Shown here: in pieces, positions 54,127-62,100 of the stretch
Layout of the letters: the number at the start of each line of letters is the position of its first letter
How positions within the stretch are numbered: the first letter of the stretch is position 1
Assembly (NCBI GenBank): GCA_964429995.1
Contig: CAYSDY010000002.1
Span: 124,001 to 188,000 of the forward strand
DNA from: UBA583 sp964429995
Lineage (GTDB): Archaea; Nanobdellota; Nanobdellia; Woesearchaeales; UBA583
DNA length: 64,000 nt
Reading direction: 5' to 3'
Notes under the pieces: model-generated
Seen by the model: only the letters and a program-made list of their open reading frames with translations
The model's database searches: none
What the model was told of the DNA's origin: nothing
Made by a program: the position numbers and the translations under genes

Positions 54127-54495
54127 ATGGCGTCAATGAAAGATACTAAAACAACAAACCAGGTTTTGTTTGATACTATAAGAGATTTAGTAAAATACTC
54201 AAACAAAACAGGTTTACAGGTATGGAGAGCAGTTGCAAGAGATTTATCTTCCTCTGCGAGTCAAAGATCACAGGTTAATCTTGGTCATATAGATAAATGT
54301 GTTGAGAATGATGAAGTAATTATTGTTCCTGGTAAAGTTCTTGGGGATGGTATCTTCAACAAGAAGATTACAATAGTTGCTTTTGGATTTACAGCTTCAG
54401 CAATTTTAAAAATGGAAAAAGCTGGAACAAAATATTTTAAAATCAATGAATATTTAAAGAAAAATCCTGATGGAAAAATCAGAATACTTGGATAA
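54127..54495 (+). CDS. rpl18e: Large-subunit ribosomal protein eL18
   Basis: A 122-aa ribosomal protein of the archaeal/eukaryotic L18e family. LIRDLVKYSNKTG-like sequence, VWRAVARDLSSSASQRSQVNLGHIDKCV, VIIVPGKVLGDGIFNKKITIVAFGFTASA and the C-terminal GKIRILG agree with the family. It is a soluble component of the 50S subunit. Usually it neighbours uL13 and uS9; here it stands alone before tRNA-iMet. Confidence 0.93.
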   Translation: MASMKDTKTTNQVLFDTIRDLVKYSNKTGLQVWRAVARDLSSSASQRSQVNLGHIDKCVENDEVIIVPGKVLGDGIFNKKITIVAFGFTASAILKMEKAGTKYFKINEYLKKNPDGKIRILG

Positions 54496-54510
54496 GATTT
54501 ATAAATCTTA
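54495..54510. promoter_or_regulatory. Perfect 16-bp palindrome holding the tRNA-iMet TATA box
   Basis: AAGATTTATAAATCTT overlaps the eL18 stop codon and ends 22 nt before the tRNA. It supplies TTTATAAA as a promoter and could also act as the 3' end signal of the eL18 message. Confidence 0.45.
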
Positions 54511-54532
54511 CCATGTTATTTTATAGTATTAT

Positions 54533-54607
54533 AGCGAAGTGGGGCAGTTAGGAGTGCCCGTCGGGCTCATAACCCGAAGGTCAATGGTTCAAATCCATTC
54601 TTCGCTA
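54533..54607 (+). tRNA. Initiator tRNA-Met(CAT)
   Basis: A 75-nt cloverleaf. The acceptor AGCGAAG/CTTCGCT includes the A1-U72 pair typical of initiator tRNA, and the D arm is GGGC...GCCC. The anticodon arm TCGGG-CTCATAA-CCCGA has the three G-C pairs characteristic of initiators and anticodon CAT, and the T arm is AATGG-TTCAAAT-CCATT. Discriminator A, no encoded CCA. It is the probable integration site of the decayed accessory patch that follows. Confidence 0.95.
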
Positions 54608-54648
54608 TTTATTCAGAGAGAGGAGAACAGTAATTATAGTCTTGTTAA

Positions 54649-54906
54649 CCTTTAAATTCTCGTATTTCTAACAAAAAAATATATCAAGTTTTAAAAGATA
54701 ACGATTCTAACAAATTTGACATCTTTTCTACAAAGAGTATATATTTTGTATACTTTGAGCAGTTTGAAGTTTGGCTTTTAAATCAAAAAGTTACTAAGAA
54801 ATATAAGAAATCTCTTGGTGGAATTTATAGGAATCTTTTTAATAAAGAGTTTATAACTATTAATGAACTAAGAGATATTGTAAATAGAGGACCAAATATT
54901 AAATAA
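54649..54906 (+). pseudogene. Integrase N-terminal remnant, int(N)-like
   Basis: An open frame of 85 codons without ATG, preceded by stops between it and tRNA-iMet. Its translation shares TKSIYF and a following WLLNQKVTKKYKKSLGGIYRNLF-like helix pattern with the N-terminal domain of the integrase at 23,643 (LKSIYF...KKFTRTYAVSVFNCLTKLF). Its position just after a tRNA 3' end matches the int(N) fragments left by SSV-type integration. No catalytic C-terminal half was found in the window. The homology is short and judged by eye. Confidence 0.5.
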
Positions 54907-54981
54907 TTATAAATACTAATAGCTAAATTGATAATCATCTTACCAAGGTAGAGATTAATTAAATAAATTTATACTCTTTAT

Positions 54982-55021
54982 GTGACCATATTATTTAAAA
55001 AATTGTTTTTTTGTAGTCACC
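54982..55021. repeat. Hairpin repeat flanking the MNT-HEPN cassette, left copy
   Basis: GTGACC...TTTTTTTGTAGTCACC lies just beyond the HEPN stop codon. Its right arm and T-run are shared with 56,556-56,596. The left arm is partly degenerate. Confidence 0.5.
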
Positions 55022-55025
55022 TATT

Positions 55026-55532
55026 TTATTCATTTTCTAATATTTCTTCTGTTTTGATAATAAAATCTATTACTCCTTTTTCATAACTCTCAATCAACTC
55101 TTGAGAAAACTTAGAGTAAGTTGAGTAACTTGCATTATGTCTTTCTTCTTTTAGAGTATTATAAAAATTAGCATCATCTTTATTTAATGCTAAATTTTCA
55201 ATTAACTTGATATCTTCTTTTGGAATTGAATATTCTTTTATTAAAATAAGAATAGTTCCATAATGATTTTTTGACATAAAATTTCTATTTGTAATTAATG
55301 CAAGTGAAACATGATATAGAGAATAATAAAGAGTTACAATTAACCAGTCAGCAAACTCTTTACTTTTATCTTTGTTCAATTTATAAAATTCAAGATTATG
55401 TTTTGCTTTTTTAATATGAGACTGTACTAATTCAGGATTAGACTTTATTTTTTTGATTCGTTTTTGATTAATAAAAAAATCAATTTGTTCTTGTAAATAT
55501 TTTTTATCAGTAAAAAGTTTATCAATATTCAT
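55026..55532 (-). CDS. HEPN-domain protein (toxin of an MNT-HEPN pair)
   Basis: A 168-aa helical protein with HEPN-family features: a helix with HIKKAKHNLEFY, the DWLIVTLYYSLYHVSLALI core helix, SKNHYGTILIL and a C-terminal EERHNASYSTYS segment. Canonical HEPN RNase toxins carry R-x4-6-H; here Arg and His are adjacent (RH) with a Tyr four residues after the His, so RNase activity is uncertain. Its start overlaps the end of the MNT gene by 11 nt, the usual order of MNT antitoxin then HEPN toxin. Confidence 0.75.
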   Translation of the reverse strand: MNIDKLFTDKKYLQEQIDFFINQKRIKKIKSNPELVQSHIKKAKHNLEFYKLNKDKSKEFADWLIVTLYYSLYHVSLALITNRNFMSKNHYGTILILIKEYSIPKEDIKLIENLALNKDDANFYNTLKEERHNASYSTYSKFSQELIESYEKGVIDFIIKTEEILENE

Positions 55533-56097
55533 TTAAAATCACCTCATAAAAATTCTGTTCTTTATATATTGGAAAACCTGTTTTTTTTGCTTGAATAATA
55601 ATATCATCATTATTTAAATTGAATTGTTCAATTGTAGAATAAAAAAATGAAATTGGATAATTAGAACTGATATTTATTTTTTTTCTTAAATTATCTAAAT
55701 CTACTTTTTTATCAAAGACTACTAATAAATCAATATCACTTCCTTTTTTCTCCTCTTTTATTGAAGCAGAACCAAATAAAATTATTGTGAATAAATTATT
55801 TGGAACTTCTTTTAAGAAATTTTTTAATGGAATTCTTACTCCTGAATTTAATTCTTTAAATTTTTTGTATGCTAATCTTGAAAATTCTAATTCAAATATT
55901 TTTTTATCATGCAATATATAGAATGTATTTGATAGTGTTTTTTCTTTTTTAATTATATTGTTCTTTTCAAGTTTTTTTAAAGAATTTTGAAGTGAAGAAT
56001 TTGAAGCTTTAGTTAAATCTTGCAATTGATTAAAATATAATTTATTCTGTTTTTTTTCAAAAAATGCTTTGAAAATATTTTCCTCTGTTTTATTCAT
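55522..56097 (-). CDS. HTH-MNT nucleotidyltransferase (antitoxin of an MNT-HEPN pair)
   Basis: A 191-aa protein. An N-terminal winged helix-turn-helix (about residues 5-65, LYFNQLQDLTKASNSSLQNSLKKLEKNN) is followed by a minimal nucleotidyltransferase domain with FGSASIKEEKKGSDIDLLVVF (about 108-128), containing the GS...DxD catalytic motif. MNT antitoxins neutralise HEPN toxins by transferring AMP to a Tyr. The HTH suggests autoregulation, and two identical palindrome-like sites lie directly upstream at 56,131-56,166. Confidence 0.8.
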   Translation of the reverse strand: MNKTEENIFKAFFEKKQNKLYFNQLQDLTKASNSSLQNSLKKLEKNNIIKKEKTLSNTFYILHDKKIFELEFSRLAYKKFKELNSGVRIPLKNFLKEVPNNLFTIILFGSASIKEEKKGSDIDLLVVFDKKVDLDNLRKKINISSNYPISFFYSTIEQFNLNNDDIIIQAKKTGFPIYKEQNFYEVILNEY

Positions 56098-56117
56098 ATT
56101 TATTCTGAGATTTAATT

Positions 56118-56126
56118 ATTTATAAA
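56118..56126 (-). promoter_or_regulatory. TATA box of the MNT-HEPN operon
   Basis: TTTATAAAT (minus strand) lies 20 nt before the MNT ATG and immediately next to the two operator-like sites. Confidence 0.5.
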
Positions 56127-56130
56127 ACTA

Positions 56131-56166
56131 TGCCATTTTTTGGCAAAAATATGCCATTTTTTGGCA
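56131..56166. promoter_or_regulatory. Two operator-like inverted repeats upstream of MNT-HEPN
   Basis: TGCCATTTTTTGGCA occurs at 56,131-56,145 and again at 56,152-56,166, exactly 21 bp apart (two helical turns). Each has TGCCA/TGGCA arms. They abut the TATA box where BRE and TFB bind, a position that suits repression by the HTH-MNT protein. Confidence 0.55.
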
Positions 56167-56555
56167 ATATATCAAATTTTCCAAACCGCTAATATCTAAA
56201 ATAATCAGTTAAAACCATACTACAATCCCTTTAAAATCTTGTGAACATAACACTCAATAAGGTGCAAAAAGTATATACTAAAACTAAAGTGACAGCAGTT
56301 AAACAAGCATAGATAAAATTTTAAAATTTAAGGTTTAATTGTCCATTTAAGACTTAGTTTTAGTAGAAATAAAATAATATTGTTATTTAGAATTTTTTAT
56401 TCTTTTTTAGGTTAATACCCCGTAGCTCTGTTCTGATTGGGTAGGTGAAAGTCAAATTTCTTTTATTATATATTATCTTTTACTTCAAACCAAGGTATGA
56501 TTTTAAATTTAATTAAATTTACTTTTACTTTCAAATCTATTATTTCTTGAATTAA
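56167..56555. other. Non-coding stretch between MNT-HEPN promoter and flanking hairpin
   Basis: There is no convincing coding frame. It contains AAAGTATATACT (56,268-56,279), the core of the integrase palindromes, and a locally GC-richer patch (56,416-56,443) with TACCC/GGGTA arms. The rest is AT-rich and featureless. Confidence 0.4.
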
Positions 56556-56596
56556 GGTGACTACAATATTTATTAAGTTATTTTTTTGTAGTCACC
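56556..56596. repeat. Hairpin repeat flanking the MNT-HEPN cassette, right copy
   Basis: GGTGACTACAA and TTGTAGTCACC form perfect 11-bp arms around a 19-nt AT-rich loop. The right half matches the copy at 54,982-55,021. Confidence 0.6.
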
Positions 56597-56850
56597 TGCT
56601 GTTAATAATGTCAATTTTGTATATAAAAAATTAATTAGTTCTTTTTTTAAACTTTTTGATAGTTATGATTGATACGTAAATAAATTATTTGTAATTCTAA
56701 GTATCTAAAATATTAATAAAAAGGATTGGTTTAAAATTTTATTATTGTAATAATTACTAACAAATATAAATATTAATTTTTCAGAGTGATTTTTTTTTAT
56801 TTTTTTTATTGAAAAATCAATTTTATAAGTTATTTCGGATTTTTATTTAT

Positions 56851-58197
56851 ATGCAAAAGAATAATGATTTTTTAGGTAGTCAAAGTATAGGCAAATTATT
56901 GTTTAAGATGTCTATGCCTGCAACTATTGCAATGATTGTCATGATGCTCTATAATATTATTGATTCTATTTTTGTTGGAAAGTTTGTTGGAATGTCAGGA
57001 TTTGGAGCAATATCAATAACATTACCATTTATTATGATCTTTATGGCTGTAGGTCATGGAATTGGCATGGGTAGTTCTTCTCTTATATCAAGAATGTTTG
57101 GTGAAAACAAAAAAGAATCTTTAAATAAAGTATTTGGCAATACTATCACTTTAACATTTATTTTTGGGATTGTTATTTCTATATTTTCTTTTTTATTTTT
57201 AGATTATATTTTGGTATTTTTAGGATCTACAGATACAATATTAATATTTGCCAAAGATTATTTAAGTATTATATTAATTGGAATAATTTTTCAGTTATTT
57301 GCATTGGTTTTTAATAGTATAATTAGAGCTGAAGGGAATGCTGGATTTTCCATGATTCTTATGATAATTTCTGCTTTGTCAAATATTATGTTGGATTATA
57401 TTTTTATAATAATTTATGATTTTGGAATAAAAGGTGCAGCTTATGCTACTGTTATAGCTCAAATATTAAGCTTTTTAATGACAGTTTTTTATTTTTATAA
57501 AAGAAGTGTTATAAATTTTGAAATTAAATATTTAAAATTAGATTATCCTATTATTAAGGATATTTTTAAGATTGGATTAACATCTTTTGCAAGAGAAATT
57601 TCTATGGTTATTGTTGCTATTTTAGTTAATAATTCTTTAAAATATTATGGGGGAGATTTAGCAATTTCAATTTATGGGATAATATATAGAGTAATTATTA
57701 TTATAATTATGCCTTCTATGGGAATATTACAAGGTAGCTTGCCAATAATAGGATATAATTATGGTGCTAAAAAAATGAAAAGGGTACAAGAAATTACTTT
57801 ATTATCCATAAAATCAAGTACGCTAATTATAACAGTGTTTTTTATTATTGTAATGTTGTTTCCTAATTTTTTTAGTAGTTTATTCACAAATGATTTAGAA
57901 TTAATAGAAAAAACAAAAGGTGCAATTAGAATATTCATGCTAATGTTTCCTTTGGTTGGTTCTCAAATAATAATTGGTGGATATTTTCAGGCTATAGGTA
58001 AAGCAAAAGAAGCATTTATTGTATCTTTAATTAGAACTTTTATTGCATTGATACCTTTAGTTTTGATTTTACCTTTATTCTTTAGTATTAATGGTATTTG
58101 GTATGCTTATGTTTTATCTGATTTTATTGGATTTTGTGTATCAATCTTTTATTATAGAAAAGAAAAATATGAAATAAATTTTTTAAAAGATAGTTAA
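56851..58197 (+). CDS. MATE-family multidrug efflux protein
   Basis: A 448-aa membrane transporter with about twelve hydrophobic segments in two halves. Family features include GKLLFKMSMPATIAMIVMMLYNIIDSIFVGKFVG at the start, IIRAEGNAGFSM, the second-half GLTSFAREISMVIVAILVNN and GILQGSLPIIGYNYGAKKM. It exports organic cations using a sodium or proton gradient. I chose the ATG at 56,851; the TTG at 56,809 would add 14 hydrophobic residues. The preceding 250 nt carry no other gene. Confidence 0.88.
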   Translation: MQKNNDFLGSQSIGKLLFKMSMPATIAMIVMMLYNIIDSIFVGKFVGMSGFGAISITLPFIMIFMAVGHGIGMGSSSLISRMFGENKKESLNKVFGNTITLTFIFGIVISIFSFLFLDYILVFLGSTDTILIFAKDYLSIILIGIIFQLFALVFNSIIRAEGNAGFSMILMIISALSNIMLDYIFIIIYDFGIKGAAYATVIAQILSFLMTVFYFYKRSVINFEIKYLKLDYPIIKDIFKIGLTSFAREISMVIVAILVNNSLKYYGGDLAISIYGIIYRVIIIIIMPSMGILQGSLPIIGYNYGAKKMKRVQEITLLSIKSSTLIITVFFIIVMLFPNFFSSLFTNDLELIEKTKGAIRIFMLMFPLVGSQIIIGGYFQAIGKAKEAFIVSLIRTFIALIPLVLILPLFFSINGIWYAYVLSDFIGFCVSIFYYRKEKYEINFLKDS

Positions 58198-58246
58198 AAT
58201 AATTAAATCGATGTAGAACTATGAAAAACAAGGTTTTTTAAAATTT

Positions 58247-58600
58247 TTAATATTTTTTACCCTTAATTGAATTATATGTTCCTAGTACGAAACCAACTGT
58301 TGCTCCAAGGTAAGTAGTTAAATCAGGAATCTGTTGTTTTAGAGTAGGATTATTAAATAATGAACCAATAAAACATCCAGTTACTGCTGCAATCGCAGGT
58401 ATAGATAAATCTAAGCCACTTTTTGTGATTTCATCATATATTGAAAAAGCACAGCCACACAAAGCACTTATAGGAACAGCAATATCAGGATTTGGAGCGG
58501 ATAAACCTGCTAAACCATAACCGAATGTTGTTAAAGCAATTCGTGATAAGTCTAATTGATCGTTTTCTGTAATTTTTTTTTCTAAATTTTCTTCTGTCAT
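58247..58600 (-). CDS. Small hydrophobic protein of unknown function
   Basis: A 117-aa protein with a charged N terminus and then alternating small-residue-rich hydrophobic segments (LTTFGYGLAGLSAPNPDIAV, ISALCGCAFSIYDEI, SIPAIAAVTGCFIGSLF, GATVGFVLGTYNSIKG) that suggest a compact membrane protein. No family is recognised. It converges on the MATE gene. The TATA-like TTATTAATA region upstream is weak. Confidence 0.5.
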   Translation of the reverse strand: MTEENLEKKITENDQLDLSRIALTTFGYGLAGLSAPNPDIAVPISALCGCAFSIYDEITKSGLDLSIPAIAAVTGCFIGSLFNNPTLKQQIPDLTTYLGATVGFVLGTYNSIKGKKY

Positions 58601-58834
58601 AATAGTTAAAATAAATTAGAATTTATTAATATTGCTAATTTTAGATTTTTGAGTATATTTTTAATAGATTTATTGTAAATTCCTAAAAATATGTTTTCAT
58701 AAATTGCTAAAATAATAAGTTTTTATTTATATAAATTTTTAAGCTAATTTGCTTGATTTTATCTTATTTTTTTAAAAAAAGGCCTTATTTGTGCATTTTT
58801 CTAAATCATTTTATAACTACTACCCTGAGTAACA

Positions 58835-58843
58835 TTTATAAAT
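58835..58843 (+). promoter_or_regulatory. TATA box of the 57-aa acidic-tailed protein gene
   Basis: TTTATAAAT lies 27 nt before the ATG at 58,871. Confidence 0.45.
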
Positions 58844-58870
58844 AAAATACTATTATTAGTAATATAGACA

Positions 58871-59044
58871 ATGGGAGACCCAGATTATGAAAAGGCTTAT
58901 TTGGCAAGAAAAAAAAAACTAAGAGAGCTACATAAAAAATTAGCAGACACAAAGGCTAATCAGGAAATTTATCATAGGATAATGGGTTCTGTTACTGAGG
59001 ATAATGATTCGGCTTCTGAGGAAGAAGAGGAAGAAGTCAATTGA
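58871..59044 (+). CDS. Small protein with acidic tail
   Basis: A 57-aa protein read codon by codon: a basic helical segment (MGDPDYEKAYLARKKKLREL) and a C-terminal run of about seven Glu. A well-placed TATA box supports a real gene. It resembles short archaeal proteins of unknown function; the acidic tail suggests binding to a basic partner such as a nucleic-acid-binding protein. It precedes the giant surface protein gene by 57 nt. Confidence 0.6.
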   Translation: MGDPDYEKAYLARKKKLRELHKKLADTKANQEIYHRIMGSVTEDNDSASEEEEEEVN

Positions 59045-59101
59045 TTATCTACTATTTAGTTACATGTAAAAAATAAATAATAAGTTTTAAGCTATTTCTT
59101 T

Positions 59102-62100
59102 ATGAGATTTCATTTAAAGTTTTTGTTTTCGGCTTTAATGCTTTGCTTTGCATTGTGTTCATCTTTTGTAAACGCTGATGTTGCTGGGGTTTGTTGTTAC
59201 AATCCTGCAAGTTCTGATATTACACCTGGTTTTGGCTCATGTGGTGAAAATGAGGTTGCTGTGGGTGATTTTTCAACAAATCCATTATGTGATTATCAAG
59301 ATATGAGAAGGGGATGTCAATATAATGGGGTTTGTTATGCCACTGTTTTTGGTAAATCAATATATGATTTTGGAGAAATAATGACTTATTTTAAGGAAAA
59401 AGTTTTAGTTGATGTTAATAAACATTGTTCTTTAGTTGCTTTTTCTGAATCTTGTGCATCTGATTTAAATAATAATGATTTAAGAGAGCCTTCTGGTAAT
59501 AATACGCCAGGAGATGATGATAACCTTACAGATCCAGATGATTTGTATAATGAAACAGAAACAGGGGATATTTCAGAGGAAATTAAATTTTGTTCTCAGG
59601 TTGGCGATCCTTATGGATTTTTTTTTAGTGAATCAGCCTGTAATGATTTAGTAGGATCTGCTGGAAATAAACCATGTATATATAATCCATATCTTTCTGG
59701 GAATATGCTTGTTACTTCACCTTTGAATTTTGATTTTTTAAATGAATTTGAAGGAGGATGTATGCCAAAAGCACTTGTTAAGGATTGTTTTGATTATAAA
59801 ACAAAAGAGTTATGTAGTGCTAATCCTTTAAAGAAAGAACCGTTATATGCTAATTCTAATCTTGATCAATGTAAATGGATTGAAAGTAGTGAATATTTTA
59901 ATGGTTTTGATATTGATGGTGGTTTTTGTATATCAGAGGCTGTTGAAAAAAAAAAGAATTTTAGGATAAGTAAGTATTCAGATAGATTGAATATGCTTGA
60001 TAATCCAAGTTTTGAGGATGGGCTTAATAACTGGACAGGTAATGGTGTTGTTATTGCTGATTCAAATGCTGTTCATGGTGAAAATGTTTTAAATATAAAT
60101 GCAGGATCGGTTGAGCAAACTATTAAATTTCTTGATTCTGCAACTTCATATTTACCTTTGTTATATATAAAAGAGGGAGAATTTTCTCCAACATCTGTTT
60201 TAAAAGTTCTTATAACAGAAACAGATAGGGATGGTGGATCTTCTAATTCAGAGTATTTTATTAATTTGATACAATTTAATGGTTCGGCAGAAATTTATCA
60301 CAAAGTTCAGTTTAATCAGCATCTTACAGGTGAAAATGTGTCTGAACTTGTTCTATCTATATTTACAGAAGATAATGTGTTTATAGATGCTGTTAATTTT
60401 GAAAGAGTTAGCGATAATAGCGAGAATGTTGATTATGAATTTTTTAAACCATTGCAAATAATAAATCATGGTGCATCATTTTGTGAGTTTTGTTATGATG
60501 GTGAAAATTTGAATTTTTGTAATAATGAGAAATCAGATATTCTTGGAGATTGTTCTTTTATGGTTGAAGATTCTAATACTTTGTATACTTCAAATCTTTC
60601 TGATAAATCAAAATATCTTGGATCAGCTGAGAATAAATACATAGATAACTGGTCTTCAATGTCTATTGCTAATGCAAGATTATTTTGTGAAATGTATGTT
60701 GATCAAAATACATGTACAGATCCAGAAAATTATGTGAATTCTCATTATGGGCATATGCATGCTCTTGTTTCTGCTAAGGGAGAAACATTATGTCAATGGG
60801 ATCAAACACATGGATGTTTTAAGGATTCAGATCTTTCTTTAGGTCCTGATACAACAACAATATCAGGTGTCTCAGGTTTTGTTTACAGACATGTATTAAA
60901 TCCTGAAAGAAGTAATCTTTATGGACATCCTTATCAGTATTTTGCAGATTATACATATAACTCTAGTGAAACAGACTTTTCTGATTTTGCTTATGCTTGT
61001 GATGTTGTTCCACCAGTTGCTTATATGTATTTTTCAGGTTACGATGTTGATGGTAAAAGAAGTAGTGTTGCTCCTTCTTCTGCTGATATTAAGACAATTG
61101 GAAAAGTTGAGTTTAATCTTGAAGTAAATGATATCTTAGGTTTTGCGTGCGAAAATTTTAGCTTACCAAGGAGTCTTTATGTTGATTATTATGTAAATGA
61201 TAAGACAAATTTTAAAAAAATTGATAACTCATATTATACAGGTTCTATTCCTGCAAAATCATTTTTTGTTGATGAAAATAATGAAACAATATTAAATGAT
61301 GGTGCTAATGCTATAAGTATTGAAATTAAAGATCAATCTGGAAATATTGGATATTTCAAGGAGTTTGTGATTGATGTTGATATTAATCCGCCACAGATTA
61401 TTCTTAATACTGATATAAAGTCCGTTTTGGGTAAGGGAACAATTCTTGATTTTAGTATAGTTGATAAATCTAAAATAAGTTCTTGTAATTTTACTTTAAC
61501 ACCTATGAATATTGATGCTAATAAGGGAATTAAAAGTAGTTTTTATATAGCTTCTGGAAAACTTGAGGATTATAGTTCAGTTATGGGAAGCAATTATAAA
61601 TTTAATCTTCCTATAAATGAGACAACATCTAATTTTAATGTTTATGCATTAAATGTTACATGTGCTGATGTTTTTGATCAAGTTAATAGTAGTGTTTTTC
61701 CCTTATATGTTGATTATAATACTGATTTTGTTTTATTAAATCCTTTACCATTTATCTCATATGAATATGATACTGGTTTTTTAAATAAACAGGTATCTGT
61801 TCTTGGTGCTTCTGTTGATAAAAAACTTAAGACATGTGAATTTGATTTTATGGGTACTGATGGAGTAGGTTTACTTTCTGTTGATATTATAAATGATGGA
61901 TTTAATGTTGCTAAATATTCTAAGAGTGTATTGTTTTATGCAAATATTACAGGAACACTTGATTTTAAGACTCCAGGAATAAAGAATATATCTATTGTAT
62001 GTAATGATGATGTTGGTAATCAAATAGCTAAGAATTATACATTTGTTTATGATGATATAAAACCTGAAACACTTAATTATAGCATTATAAGTGCTAGTGC

